DNA of 42,149 nucleotides, taken from an uncultured Bacteroidota bacterium (lineage in GTDB: Bacteria > Bacteroidota > Bacteroidia > JADZBD01). The DNA lies in assembly GCA_937924855.1 (NCBI GenBank), contig CALEYQ010000048.1, forward strand, positions 1-42,149. Direction: 5' to 3'. How positions within the stretch are numbered: position 1 is the first letter of the stretch; every line of letters begins with the position of its first letter. Of the stretch, positions 31,851 to 40,238 are shown piece after piece. The translations under genes were made by a program, and so were the position numbers. Below the pieces are notes generated by a model. The model saw only the letters and a program-made list of their open reading frames with translations, did no database searches and was not told the origin of the DNA.

Positions 31851-32654
31851 ATGATTCGGAAAATCCGGGACCTGCTCACCTATCAATCCCCGGAAATTCC
31901 CAAACCCGCGGGAACGGAAACAGCACCGATTTTCCCCGGAAACCACCGAAACGCACTGATTACTTTGTTACTCATTCCGGTATGCCTGACGGGTATTTAT
32001 TACCTCCAGGGCCAGGAAACACTGAGTAATTTCCTCCGGTCATTTGGCCTGAATGCATGGAACAAAGCCATTTCCATTCATCCCGAGTTTCATTTCTTTC
32101 GCTTGTTGTGGTGGACCCTGGTATTGTGTTTTTTCTACTTTGTGATTCCGTCTATCGTCCAGATTTTCATCTTCCGGAAACCCATGAAGGAAGCGGGACT
32201 CCGGCTGAATTTCAAATCAAAAGGGAACGGGCTTTATTTCCTTTTTGCGGCCATCATGCTCCCGATCGTATTCCTGGTGTCCTTTTCAGGCTCCTTTCAA
32301 AGCAAATATCCCTTTTACTTTCCGGCTGATCCGGAAAACAATATGGCTTATTTTTTTGCCTGGCATTTCCTTTACCTGATTCAGTTTGCAGCTCTGGAGT
32401 TTTTTTTCAGGGGATTTATGGTGCATAACCTGAAGGCCGGTTTTGGAACCGGTTCGGTTTTTATAATGACCATACCTTATTGCATGATTCACTTCGGAAA
32501 ACCGGGAGCTGAAACCCTGGCTGCTATTCCTGCAGGTATAATTCTGGGTTTGCTCAGCCTGAAAGGAAACTCTGTTGTTCCGGGCATTTTTCTCCATTAC
32601 CTGGTGGCCCTTGCAATGGATGTTTTTTCACTTTGGCAAAAGGGAATAATTTAG
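31851..32654 (+). CDS. CPBP (CAAX/ABI) family intramembrane metalloprotease
   Basis: 267 residues with about seven hydrophobic segments. The family motifs are present in the form 'ALEFFFRGF' (motif 1; only the second of the two usual glutamates is kept), 'PYCMIHFGKP' (motif 2, His) and 'FLHYLVALAMD' (motif 3, His). The single-Glu form EFFFRG occurs in a Bacteroidota subgroup, so the gene is not obviously dead. CPBP proteins include Rce1-type proteases and bacteriocin self-immunity proteins; no bacteriocin genes are nearby. Its TAG stop overlaps the TAA stop of the convergent VWA-like gene within TTAG (32651-32654). Confidence 0.82.
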   Translation: MIRKIRDLLTYQSPEIPKPAGTETAPIFPGNHRNALITLLLIPVCLTGIYYLQGQETLSNFLRSFGLNAWNKAISIHPEFHFFRLLWWTLVLCFFYFVIPSIVQIFIFRKPMKEAGLRLNFKSKGNGLYFLFAAIMLPIVFLVSFSGSFQSKYPFYFPADPENNMAYFFAWHFLYLIQFAALEFFFRGFMVHNLKAGFGTGSVFIMTIPYCMIHFGKPGAETLAAIPAGIILGLLSLKGNSVVPGIFLHYLVALAMDVFSLWQKGII

Positions 32655-34729
32655 TAGGAACCGGACCGCTTTCTCAGAAACCACTCCAGGCTCAGTAAGG
32701 CCAGCAGGGCCAGAAGAATCCAGCCGATATTAATCAGATCGTTCAGCTTCCGGGTCGTATAGGTAATGGTTTTCACCTGTTCACTGGCCAGCAAATCGGC
32801 AGGGAGTTCGCCGAAAGTAGAAGGATAATACATTTTGCCCTTGTTGTTGCCTGCAAGAGAAAAAAGCAATTGATGATCCGCCGTAATCTGAACCGTCTCG
32901 AGTTGGATGGGAGAAACAGTAAAACTTCCCGAAGCCTTCTGAACCTTTCCGGCCACAGATGTAGAAGCCTGATACTTATAATCGCCGGGAGGAAAAATAC
33001 CGGCCGAAAGGAAATAGCCATTCCCGTATTTACTGAACTGAAAGTCAAACTTCTTTCCATTGGCGTCGGTAATTTCCAGCCGGACTTCCGCATCGTTGAC
33101 CGCTTCAAAACTTTCATTATAGAGCTCGGCAAAAAATTCCACGGCTTCATTTTCGAGAAAATTCACACGGGAACTAACCCTGAATTTACTTTTATCCTCC
33201 CGGATGGAAAGATATTGAGCGGTTTTACTGATCAGTTCATTAAATATTTCGTTAGAACCGTTTTCGGAATAATCATACAATTTCCACTTCCATAGTCCCT
33301 CTCCCGCTAAAGCGGCACTGCGCCTGCCATTCACATCGCAGAAAACCCAAAGGGGATTTTCGGTGGTTACACTGCCAATTTTCTGAACCATAAAGGGTTG
33401 GGCAGAATTAGAAGCTTTATAAAAACCGAAAGGAGTTGCCAGGGGAGGCATACGGCGGATAAACTCTCTGGCCTTGGAACTTAATTCAAAAAGGCGGAAT
33501 TCAGGAACAATCACGGGAAGTGCATCACTTACCTTTCCCCGCCCGGCCGGAATTTTTATTCCGGGATTAATTTTGGCGTGGTCGTTCGCATCGGTCTGCA
33601 TTCCGGCAATAGACCAGAATGGAACACCCGACTCAGGAAGGCCGGCCAAAAGGCGAAGTGAGCCAACTCCCGCCGGAAGCTGATGCAAAATCACCAGACT
33701 GTAAGGAGAAAAATTGCCCTTGAAAGTTTCCGGGGTTTCTGATATAACCTCGTAATTGGGATTTAATTCCAGGGCCGATCGGATAGCCGCAATGTCAGGG
33801 TGTGGGGCATAAGACAGGATCAGAATTTTCTGACGCCCATCAATAACTTCCACAAAGAAATCACGGATATTATTTATCTGGTTTACCTCATCCTTTACCG
33901 GTCGTGCCGTTACCCGATACCGTTGAAGGCCCGGAACCTTGGCCTCGAGCTGGAGGGGTATGGTTTTTACCTCTCCCGGGCCTGAAAATTTTACCAGGGT
34001 GGAAAACAATTCTTTTCCCCCGGAGGTAACTGTTACTTTAGTTTCTTCTCCCCCTATCCGGTTACCTTCCAGAATTATTTCCGCCGGGAATAAATTACCC
34101 AGGTAGGCATATTTATTATGAATCACATTTTTCACAATGAGATCGCGCCGCACCGAGCTGTCGCCCAGCGCCAGTATATACAGGGGGTATTTGAAATTCC
34201 GGCTCGCATAGAGGGGATTCTCGCCGCGGTTGAAAATGCCGTCGGAGGCCAGGATCACGGCTCCCACATTTCGGTTGTGGTAACGATTTTCTATTTCATT
34301 CAGTGCTAAAGAAAGATCACTCAGCTTCCCGGTAAATGAAAACCCATTCCCTGAATGGATGGCATCGGAAAAAAAATAAACCGCCGTATCATAATCCGCG
34401 GAAACCTTTCCCAAAACATTTTTCACCATTTCAGGATATTCGGTTCTGTAAAATCCTGAATCGGGATTTACCACAAGAGACTGGCTGTTGTCCTGAACAA
34501 AAACTATCAGGGGCTTCTCAATTTCGTGACTCACGTATTTGATCAGAGGGTCGGCCAGAAAAAAGAACACCAGGGAAAAAACGAGAAAACGAAGGGCAAA
34601 AAGCAGCCGCTTTAAGCGCAGGGGAATTTCCCCTTCTTTGGGATTAAAAAAATAGAGTACGGCAGCAACCGCAAAACCTGCCAGCAGACTGAGGGGAATC
34701 CAATACCAATCTTCTACAACGACTGTCAA
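32651..34729 (-). CDS. VWA-like (BatA-type) membrane protein
   Basis: 692 residues. Two N-terminal helices (about 9-28 and 42-62) and one C-terminal helix (about 664-684) anchor a large periplasmic or extracytoplasmic part. Residues about 72-205 resemble a von Willebrand factor A domain: 'VFVQDNSQSLV' contains the D-x-S-x-S metal-site motif and 'VILASDGIFNRG' a second Asp. A region near 300-430 resembles a glutamine-amidotransferase-like fold ('ILILSYAPHPDIAAI', 'LVILHQLP'), without its catalytic cysteine. The design is like stand-alone BatA-type proteins of Bacteroidota. Start is TTG at 34729; no ATG lies near. There are no other Bat genes or a MoxR ATPase here. Function unknown. Confidence 0.75.
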   Translation of the reverse strand: MTVVVEDWYWIPLSLLAGFAVAAVLYFFNPKEGEIPLRLKRLLFALRFLVFSLVFFFLADPLIKYVSHEIEKPLIVFVQDNSQSLVVNPDSGFYRTEYPEMVKNVLGKVSADYDTAVYFFSDAIHSGNGFSFTGKLSDLSLALNEIENRYHNRNVGAVILASDGIFNRGENPLYASRNFKYPLYILALGDSSVRRDLIVKNVIHNKYAYLGNLFPAEIILEGNRIGGEETKVTVTSGGKELFSTLVKFSGPGEVKTIPLQLEAKVPGLQRYRVTARPVKDEVNQINNIRDFFVEVIDGRQKILILSYAPHPDIAAIRSALELNPNYEVISETPETFKGNFSPYSLVILHQLPAGVGSLRLLAGLPESGVPFWSIAGMQTDANDHAKINPGIKIPAGRGKVSDALPVIVPEFRLFELSSKAREFIRRMPPLATPFGFYKASNSAQPFMVQKIGSVTTENPLWVFCDVNGRRSAALAGEGLWKWKLYDYSENGSNEIFNELISKTAQYLSIREDKSKFRVSSRVNFLENEAVEFFAELYNESFEAVNDAEVRLEITDANGKKFDFQFSKYGNGYFLSAGIFPPGDYKYQASTSVAGKVQKASGSFTVSPIQLETVQITADHQLLFSLAGNNKGKMYYPSTFGELPADLLASEQVKTITYTTRKLNDLINIGWILLALLALLSLEWFLRKRSGSY

Positions 34730-34743
34730 TTTTTATAGTTGAA

Positions 34744-35493
34744 TCAGGTTAACATTCCGCCACAGACGGTAATTACCTGCCCTGTAATATAAGAGGATAA
34801 ATCGGAGCCCAGGAATAGTGCCAGGTTGGCCACATCCTCGGCGCTTCCACCTCTTTTCAAAGGAATACTTTCTTTCCATTGTGCAACCACATTGGGATCC
34901 AGGGCCGCAGTCATTTCCGTTTCTATAAAACCGGGAGCTATCACATTGCAGCGGATATTCCGGCTGCCCAACTCAAGAGCAACCGATTTGCTGAACCCAA
35001 TAATGCCCGCCTTTGAAGCCGCATAATTGGCTTGCCCTGCATTGCCTTTAATGCCTACCACCGAACTCAGATTAATGATGCTTCCTTTGCGCGCTTTCAG
35101 CATGGGTCGCTGAATCGCCTTGGTAAGATTAAACACCGATTTCAGATTGGCATTTAAAACTTCATCCCATTGCTGCTCCGACATGCGCATGAGCAGGTTG
35201 TCGCGGGTAATACCTGCGTTATTGACAAGAATATCTATCTGACCAAAATCCTTTGTTACCTCCTCAACCAGGGATTCAGCAGCTTTGAAGTCGGCCGCAT
35301 CGGAGCGGTAACCTTTGGCTTTTTCGCCCAGGGCGGAAAGTTCTTTTTCCAGTTCCATTCCTTTTTCAACGGAAGAGAGATAGGTAAAGGCAACCCTGGC
35401 TCCCTGAGCGGCAAAAACCCGGGCCATTCCCCGACCAATACCACGGGAAGCTCCGGTAATAATTGCTACTTTTCCTTCAAGTAATCCGGCCAT
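34744..35493 (-). CDS. fabG: 3-oxoacyl-[acyl-carrier-protein] reductase
   Basis: 249 residues, exact family size. Cofactor motif 'GASRGIGRG' near the N-terminus, 'NNAGITRDNLLMRM' and the catalytic S-Y-K set in 'NLSSVVGIKGNAGQANYAASKAG' (35004-35072) are those of FabG. The closing 'YITGQVITVCGGM' is also typical. FabG reduces 3-oxoacyl-ACP with NADPH in fatty acid elongation. fabI, the later reductase of the same cycle, lies 4 kb away in another unit, and other fab genes are not in the window. The ATG has a -7 box 13 bases upstream. Confidence 0.95.
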   Translation of the reverse strand: MAGLLEGKVAIITGASRGIGRGMARVFAAQGARVAFTYLSSVEKGMELEKELSALGEKAKGYRSDAADFKAAESLVEEVTKDFGQIDILVNNAGITRDNLLMRMSEQQWDEVLNANLKSVFNLTKAIQRPMLKARKGSIINLSSVVGIKGNAGQANYAASKAGIIGFSKSVALELGSRNIRCNVIAPGFIETEMTAALDPNVVAQWKESIPLKRGGSAEDVANLALFLGSDLSSYITGQVITVCGGMLT

Positions 35494-35506
35494 ATCTTTT
35501 TTTTCC

Positions 35507-35514
35507 CAAATATA
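35507..35514 (-). promoter_or_regulatory. -7 promoter box (TATATTTG) of fabG
   Basis: The minus strand reads TATATTTG, a full match to TAnnTTTG, 13 bases before the fabG ATG and just after the stop of the LON-domain gene. It gives fabG its own promoter. Confidence 0.55.
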
Positions 35515-35540
35515 GGGAAGATTGCCAAAAGGAAAATTTA

Positions 35541-36143
35541 CTAATTGGGGAAATAAGTGCCGCTGGCTTTTTCTTCCTGTTTGTGAAGCAAAAGCAGAAA
35601 TTCAAGATACTTCAGAGAGGCCTGTTCGCGGGACTTAAGATCCGGAGCACCAATAATGCGGAACTTTTGCTCCGAGGTCAGGGGAAGCTTTTTTACCAGA
35701 GTAAACAAATCGCTCTTTTCATAGGCATCCGGGTCTAATACCTGATTGGTGAGAGGGGTAAAACCCGAAAGAAACTTGTCGAGGAAAGAAAAAGAAATAC
35801 TCTGAAAATCGTGGGTATGGTATTCTACAAAACCGGTACCGTAAACATCATCCGAAGGCTGGGCAAACCATCCTATAACGGAAAACGTCTGCAGGCCCTC
35901 TACAGCAATGTCCATCCTTCCATCGGGATATCGCTTTAAAATCCGGGTAACCCTTACCAGAGAGCCATGACTTTGCTCCTTGCCTGAGCGGTAATAAGGA
36001 ATTCCAAAGGGGGTATTGTTTTCAAGGCTGTCGCTGATCAGGGCCTTATACCTGTTTTCGTAAATATGAAGCAACTGTTCTTCCCCGGGGAAAACCACCA
36101 GTTCCAGAGGGAACAAAGGGATGGTAAAAGTGCTCAGGTTCAT
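35541..36143 (-). CDS. LON substrate-binding domain protein
   Basis: 200 residues from the ATG at 36143. The TTG at 36152 is rejected because it is the end of the promoter box. The N-terminal 'IPLFPLELVVFPGEEQLLHIYENRYK' (read from 36119 down) and 'RVTRILKRYPDGRMDIAVEGLQTF' match the N-terminal substrate-binding domain of Lon proteases. There is no ATPase or protease domain. Stand-alone LON-domain proteins are widespread in bacteria and of unknown function. The last 60 residues are helical and end polar. Confidence 0.88.
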   Translation of the reverse strand: MNLSTFTIPLFPLELVVFPGEEQLLHIYENRYKALISDSLENNTPFGIPYYRSGKEQSHGSLVRVTRILKRYPDGRMDIAVEGLQTFSVIGWFAQPSDDVYGTGFVEYHTHDFQSISFSFLDKFLSGFTPLTNQVLDPDAYEKSDLFTLVKKLPLTSEQKFRIIGAPDLKSREQASLKYLEFLLLLHKQEEKASGTYFPN

Positions 36144-36149
36144 ACCCTG

Positions 36150-36157
36150 CAAATTTA
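36150..36157 (-). promoter_or_regulatory. -7 promoter box (TAAATTTG) of the LON-domain gene
   Basis: A full TAnnTTTG match on the minus strand, 6 bases before the ATG at 36143. Its last three bases form the TTG that would otherwise be taken as an upstream start. Confidence 0.55.
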
Positions 36158-36165
36158 CAATAAAA

Positions 36166-36714
36166 TTATCGCAAAGGAATGCTTTTTATTTCCTTCCAGC
36201 CGGCTGAAAAAAGCTTCAAAACCGCCACAGAACCACAGGTAAATACTTCCCGGAAATCGCGATTTTCGAAATACTTTCCGGCGGCTTCAAACGCCTGAGG
36301 TTTCAAATCCCGGAAGCCAATGGTAATATGGGGATGAAAAGGCCGGTCGCGGTAATTGGAATGAAAAAGTCCCAGTTTTTCACGACAACATGACACAACC
36401 GCCTCCTGGAGCTTCTTTAGAGCGGGGTTTTCCTCCACAGCCACAAATACCACACGGGGGGGAAAAAAACCAAATCCTTTGAGTGAAACCGGAAAAGAAT
36501 CAAAGCCCACCAGATATTTTTCCAATGTCCGAAACAAATTTTCCTCCTTTTCAGGCCGGTATTGAAAGGGCATGGCCAGCGTAATATGGGCCGGAGAACG
36601 AAGGGCATGGGAGGATTGAAACTCCGATTTCACCAGGCGTTTTAAATCCATTAACTTCTCCTGGAGTGGGTCGGGAGGTACGAGGGCAATGAAATACTTT
36701 TCTTTTTGAATCAA
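36166..36714 (-). CDS. 2H phosphoesterase, 2'-5' RNA ligase family
   Basis: 182 residues from a TTG at 36714 that overlaps the upstream stop as TTGA; an in-frame TTG at 36741 would add nine residues. Two H-x-T motifs, 'AHITLAMPF' and 'HPHITIGF', are the catalytic pair of the 2H superfamily (LigT/ThpR type). The start 'KYFIALVPPDPLQEKL' also matches. Members hydrolyse or form 2'-5' or cyclic 2',3'-phosphodiester bonds in RNA or nucleotides; the substrate here is unknown. It is coupled to the nitronate monooxygenase-like gene. Confidence 0.85.
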   Translation of the reverse strand: MIQKEKYFIALVPPDPLQEKLMDLKRLVKSEFQSSHALRSPAHITLAMPFQYRPEKEENLFRTLEKYLVGFDSFPVSLKGFGFFPPRVVFVAVEENPALKKLQEAVVSCCREKLGLFHSNYRDRPFHPHITIGFRDLKPQAFEAAGKYFENRDFREVFTCGSVAVLKLFSAGWKEIKSIPLR

Positions 36715-37658
36715 AACTTTGTCTTTCCCAGATGCCCGCAAACGGCATGAAACTCCTCCATAAATTCCTTCACTACCTCGGCCGCCGGTTTTATTTCTTT
36801 GATAAGGGCACTCACCTGCCCTATTTCCAGTTCACCTTCGTCCAGGTCGCCCTCGAACATTCCTTTTTTCGAACGACCCCGACCCAGAATATTTTTCAGT
36901 TCCTCTTCGGAAGCACCTTGCTCCTCGGCTGCTTTAACTTTTTCATAAAAAGCATTTTTTATGAGCCGGACGGGAGTAAGTTTCTTCAGGGACAAATGGG
37001 TGCCCCCTTCTTCCGTAGAAATTACTTTTTCTTTAAAAGAGGGGTGGCCCGATGATTCCGGGGTAGCCACAAACCGCGAACCTACCTGCACTCCTTCCGC
37101 ACCCAGGGCAAAGGCCGCTGCCATGGCTTTTCCGCTTCCGATACCACCGGCGGCGATAACCGGAATTTTTACCTGCTGACAAACCAGGGGAATCAAACAC
37201 AAAGTGGTGGTTTCTTCCCGGCCATTGTGCCCACCCGCTTCGAATCCCTCCGCCACCACAGCATCCACTCCGGCGGCTTCGGCTTTTACGGCGTACCGGG
37301 CACCGGGAACCACATGCACCACGGTGATACCCGCAGCTTTTAAAACAGGTGTCCATGTTTTTGGATTGCCTGCGCTGGTGAAAACAATTTTCACCCCTTC
37401 ATCAATAATGACCTGAATCTGTTTTTCAATATCCGGGTATAAAAGGGGAACATTAACCCCAAAAGGTTTATCGGTGGCAGCCTTGCATTTTCTTATGTGC
37501 TCACGCAGCACCTCAGGATACATGGAACCGCTTCCGATAAGCCCCAAACCTCCGGCATTACTCACCGCAGAAGCCAGTCTCCAACCGCTGCACCATATCA
37601 TTCCGGCCTGAACCAAAGGATACTGAATTTTAAAAAGGGAACAAATACGGTTTTCCAT
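36711..37658 (-). CDS. Nitronate monooxygenase-family flavoprotein
   Basis: 315 residues. The TIM-barrel flavoprotein signature of the NMO/FabK family is clear: 'PLVQAGMIWCSG', 'SNAGGLGLIGSG', 'VAEGFEAGGHNG', with the FMN phosphate site in 'IPVIAAGGIGSGKAMAAAFALGAEGVQVGSRF' (read from 37167 down). Class members are nitronate monooxygenases, which detoxify nitroalkanes, or FabK enoyl-ACP reductases. A clear fabI is present nearby, so a FabK role is not needed, though not excluded. The C-terminal 60 residues are charged and helical. Confidence 0.83.
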   Translation of the reverse strand: MENRICSLFKIQYPLVQAGMIWCSGWRLASAVSNAGGLGLIGSGSMYPEVLREHIRKCKAATDKPFGVNVPLLYPDIEKQIQVIIDEGVKIVFTSAGNPKTWTPVLKAAGITVVHVVPGARYAVKAEAAGVDAVVAEGFEAGGHNGREETTTLCLIPLVCQQVKIPVIAAGGIGSGKAMAAAFALGAEGVQVGSRFVATPESSGHPSFKEKVISTEEGGTHLSLKKLTPVRLIKNAFYEKVKAAEEQGASEEELKNILGRGRSKKGMFEGDLDEGELEIGQVSALIKEIKPAAEVVKEFMEEFHAVCGHLGKTKF

Positions 37659-37684
37659 ACAACCTCTCCGGTTTTAAATGTGTA

Positions 37685-37692
37685 CAAATTTA
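37685..37692 (-). promoter_or_regulatory. -7 promoter box (TAAATTTG) of the nitronate monooxygenase-like gene
   Basis: A full TAnnTTTG match on the minus strand, 26 bases before the ATG at 37658. It is divergent from the recN box at 37717-37724. Confidence 0.5.
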
Positions 37693-37716
37693 AAAAAAGG
37701 AAAATAGCCTATTTCG

Positions 37717-37724
37717 TATTTTTG
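37717..37724 (+). promoter_or_regulatory. -7 promoter box (TATTTTTG) of recN
   Basis: A full TAnnTTTG match, 3 bases before the recN ATG at 37728. It fixes that start and implies a leaderless message. The flank TCGTAT-TTTTG resembles the uvrB and mutL boxes. Confidence 0.6.
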
Positions 37725-37727
37725 GCC

Positions 37728-39380
37728 ATGCTTCTTTCCATATCTATCAGCAATTTTGTGCTTATCCGCAGTCTTGAACTCGACCTAAGAAACGGACTTT
37801 CCATAATAACGGGTGAAACCGGTGCGGGAAAATCAATATTATTGGGTGCCTTAAGCCTTCTAAAAGGCGCAAGAGCTGAGGCGGGTATGGTGGGAACCCA
37901 AGGAAAAAAATGTGTTATTGAAGGATGCTTCGATCTGAGCCGGTTTAACCTCGAAGGCTTTTTCCGTGAACATGATCTTGATTTCGACACAAAATGTATC
38001 GTAAGAAGGGAGATCGGAAGCGATGGGAAATCGAGGGCCTTTGTAAACGACACCCCGGTAAATGTTTCGCTTCTTAAGGTATTGGGAGATGAATTGGTGG
38101 ACATACACAGTCAGCACGAAACTCTGTTGCTGCGAAATAAAAGCTTCCAGTTATCCGTTTTGGATGTTATGGCTTCCAATGAAAAAATGCTGTATGAGTA
38201 CAAATCGCTTTTCAAGAATGTAAAAAGTCTTGAATTGGAAATTGAAACCCTCCGTCAGACCGAAAGTCAGTGGCAGCGCGAACTGGATCTGAACCGATTC
38301 CTTTTTGAGGAACTGGAAGAAGCGGAAATCAAACCCGGAGAAATTGAACAACTGGAAAAGGAACAAAAGATTCTGGAAGGGGCCGGCGACATTCTTGAAA
38401 CCTTAGCTTCTGCCTCCCAATTTCTGGATGGGGAATCCGGAGCGGTCCAAAAATTATCAGGACTTATTTCATCCTTCAGCAAACAGGCTGCACTGCATCC
38501 CGGACTTGCTGAAGTTTTGGAAAGGCTGAAAAGTTTACAAATCGAACAAAAAGATCTTGCCCGCGAATTAGATCATTTATCCGAAAGCATTGGTACCGAT
38601 CCTGAGAAACTGGAAAAGATAAGAAGCCGCCTCGACAATCTGAATAGTCTCCTGCGAAAACACCACTGCAAAACCACCGACGACCTTATCAGCACCCGGG
38701 TTCTTATAAAATCGAAACTGGAAGGATTTGGCAATCTGAGCGACAAAATCAGGGAACTTGAAACCCGGCTCGAAAATGACAAATCGTCACTGCATTCGAT
38801 CGGAAAGGAAATCAGCAGTCGCAGAAAAAAAGCCATTCCCGGACTGGAGAAAAAACTTGTTTCCCTTTTGGAAAGTCTTGAACTCAAAGGAGCTCAGATA
38901 AAAATATCACTTTCTTCTCTGGATGCTCCGGGTGCGGGAGGAATGGACGGCATTGAATTTCTATTTTCCGCAAACCCCGGCAATCCGGGCAGTGCCCTTG
39001 AAAAAACCGCATCCGGCGGAGAGCTTTCGCGGGTGATGCTGGCCATTAAATCTGTTTTGGGAACCAAACAGGGATATGCCACTCTGATTTTGGATGAAAT
39101 TGATACGGGTATTTCCGGAAAAGCAGCCGACCGTGTGGGCCGGTTGCTTCGGGAAATGGCCGCCAACATGCAGATTTTAGCGATTACCCATTTACCCCAG
39201 GTAGCAGCCAAAGGACAAAGTCATTTTCATATTTACAAAGAAGGAAAGGATGCAATAACCGAAACACGGGTTAGAAATTTAAATCCTGAGGAAAGAGTTG
39301 TGGAAATTGCCCGATTGCTGAGCTCCGGCGACCCTACTCCGGTATCCCTTTCCAATGCAAGGGAACTGCTCAGCAACTGA
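37728..39380 (+). CDS. recN: DNA repair protein RecN
   Basis: 550 residues from the ATG at 37728, the normal RecN length. The frame is open back to 37497, but that part covers the promoter and the divergent gene. The SMC-like head has Walker A 'GETGAGKS' (about 29-36), signature 'ASGGELSRVMLAIKSVL' and Walker B 'LILDEIDTGISG'. A long charged coiled-coil middle (about 150-370) separates the halves. RecN is a cohesin-like ATPase acting early in double-strand break repair. It is probably monocistronic; fabI follows after 39 bases with its own weak box. Confidence 0.95.
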   Translation: MLLSISISNFVLIRSLELDLRNGLSIITGETGAGKSILLGALSLLKGARAEAGMVGTQGKKCVIEGCFDLSRFNLEGFFREHDLDFDTKCIVRREIGSDGKSRAFVNDTPVNVSLLKVLGDELVDIHSQHETLLLRNKSFQLSVLDVMASNEKMLYEYKSLFKNVKSLELEIETLRQTESQWQRELDLNRFLFEELEEAEIKPGEIEQLEKEQKILEGAGDILETLASASQFLDGESGAVQKLSGLISSFSKQAALHPGLAEVLERLKSLQIEQKDLARELDHLSESIGTDPEKLEKIRSRLDNLNSLLRKHHCKTTDDLISTRVLIKSKLEGFGNLSDKIRELETRLENDKSSLHSIGKEISSRRKKAIPGLEKKLVSLLESLELKGAQIKISLSSLDAPGAGGMDGIEFLFSANPGNPGSALEKTASGGELSRVMLAIKSVLGTKQGYATLILDEIDTGISGKAADRVGRLLREMAANMQILAITHLPQVAAKGQSHFHIYKEGKDAITETRVRNLNPEERVVEIARLLSSGDPTPVSLSNARELLSN

Positions 39381-39398
39381 GCTTTACTAAAAAAACCT

Positions 39399-39406
39399 TA
39401 TTTTCG
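39399..39406 (+). promoter_or_regulatory. Possible -7 box (TATTTTCG) of fabI
   Basis: TATTTTCG matches TAnnTTTG at 7 of 8 positions and lies 13 bases before the fabI ATG. No -33 TTTG is seen. Confidence 0.35.
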
Positions 39407-39419
39407 AAAAAAAACAATT

Positions 39420-40238
39420 ATGGGAAACAACTTACTGGCAGGAAAACGGGGAATAATTTCAGGAGCTCTGGATTCCAATTCCATTGCCTGGAAGGTAGCT
39501 GAAAAAGCACACGAGCAAGGTGCCTCCATTGCACTTACCAATGCCCCCATTGCACTCAGGATGGGTGAGATAAAAAAACTGGCCGACAAAACCGGTGCGC
39601 CTCTTATTCCGGCCGACGCCACCAGCACCGAAGACCTTCAAAAACTATATGCCGAAGCAACCGAGAAGCTGGGCGGAAAAGTTGATTTTGTTTTGCACAG
39701 CATAGGCATGTCGCCCAATGTGAGAAAAAATATTCCATATACCGACCTGAACTACGACTTTTTCAATAAGAGCCTTGATATTTCGGCCATTTCACTGCAC
39801 AAAATGTTATCGGTGGCCTACAAGGGCGACTTTATTAACGAATGGGGAAGCGTTGTGGCTTTGTCTTACATTGCTGCCCAAAGAACTTATCCTTTTTATA
39901 ATGATATGGCTGAAGCCAAAGCCATGCTCGAGTCTGTTGCCCGGAGCTTTGGATATCACTATGGTAAATCCAAAAAAGTGAGGGTGAACACCATTTCCCA
40001 AAGTCCAACCAAAACCACCGCCGGCAGCGGCATAAAAGGATTTGAGGATTTTTTCAATTTCGCCGAATCCTTATCTCCGCTTGGGAATGCCCCAGCTGAG
40101 GCCTGTGCAGATTATTGCGTTTTCCTTTTTTCTGATCTCTCACGCTATATCACCATGCAAAATCTGTATCACGACGGTGGCTACAGCAATACCGGAGTGA
40201 GTATGGAAGCCATGGAAAAATTCAGCGGTTCTAAATGA
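39420..40238 (+). CDS. fabI: Enoyl-[acyl-carrier-protein] reductase (NADH), FabI
   Basis: 272 residues. The FabI form of the nucleotide-binding motif, 'GALDSNSIAWKVAEKAHEQGA', the 'HSIGMSP' loop and the catalytic Y-x6-K in 'YPFYNDMAEAKAMLES' (39886-39933) are all present. The loop 'SQSPTKTTAGSGIKGF' covers the substrate. FabI performs the last reduction in each fatty acid elongation cycle and is the target of triclosan and isoniazid-type inhibitors. An outer-membrane protein gene overlaps its stop by ATGA. Confidence 0.95.
   Translation: MGNNLLAGKRGIISGALDSNSIAWKVAEKAHEQGASIALTNAPIALRMGEIKKLADKTGAPLIPADATSTEDLQKLYAEATEKLGGKVDFVLHSIGMSPNVRKNIPYTDLNYDFFNKSLDISAISLHKMLSVAYKGDFINEWGSVVALSYIAAQRTYPFYNDMAEAKAMLESVARSFGYHYGKSKKVRVNTISQSPTKTTAGSGIKGFEDFFNFAESLSPLGNAPAEACADYCVFLFSDLSRYITMQNLYHDGGYSNTGVSMEAMEKFSGSK

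Noticed and set aside
31851..32654. CPBP gene as a bacteriocin immunity gene
   Set aside because: No bacteriocin, leader peptide or transporter gene is nearby.
36144..36152. TTG upstream start for the LON-domain gene
   Set aside because: The TTG lies inside the TAAATTTG promoter box; the ATG at 36143 follows at the usual distance.
36711..37658. FabK enoyl-ACP reductase as the call for the NMO-family gene
   Set aside because: The family resemblance is shared, but a clear fabI is present nearby and the neighbours are unrelated to fatty acid synthesis, so the broader call is safer.
37497..37727. 77-residue N-terminal extension of RecN
   Set aside because: It runs through the promoters and the divergent nitronate monooxygenase-like gene, and RecN proteins begin with the segment that starts at 37728.
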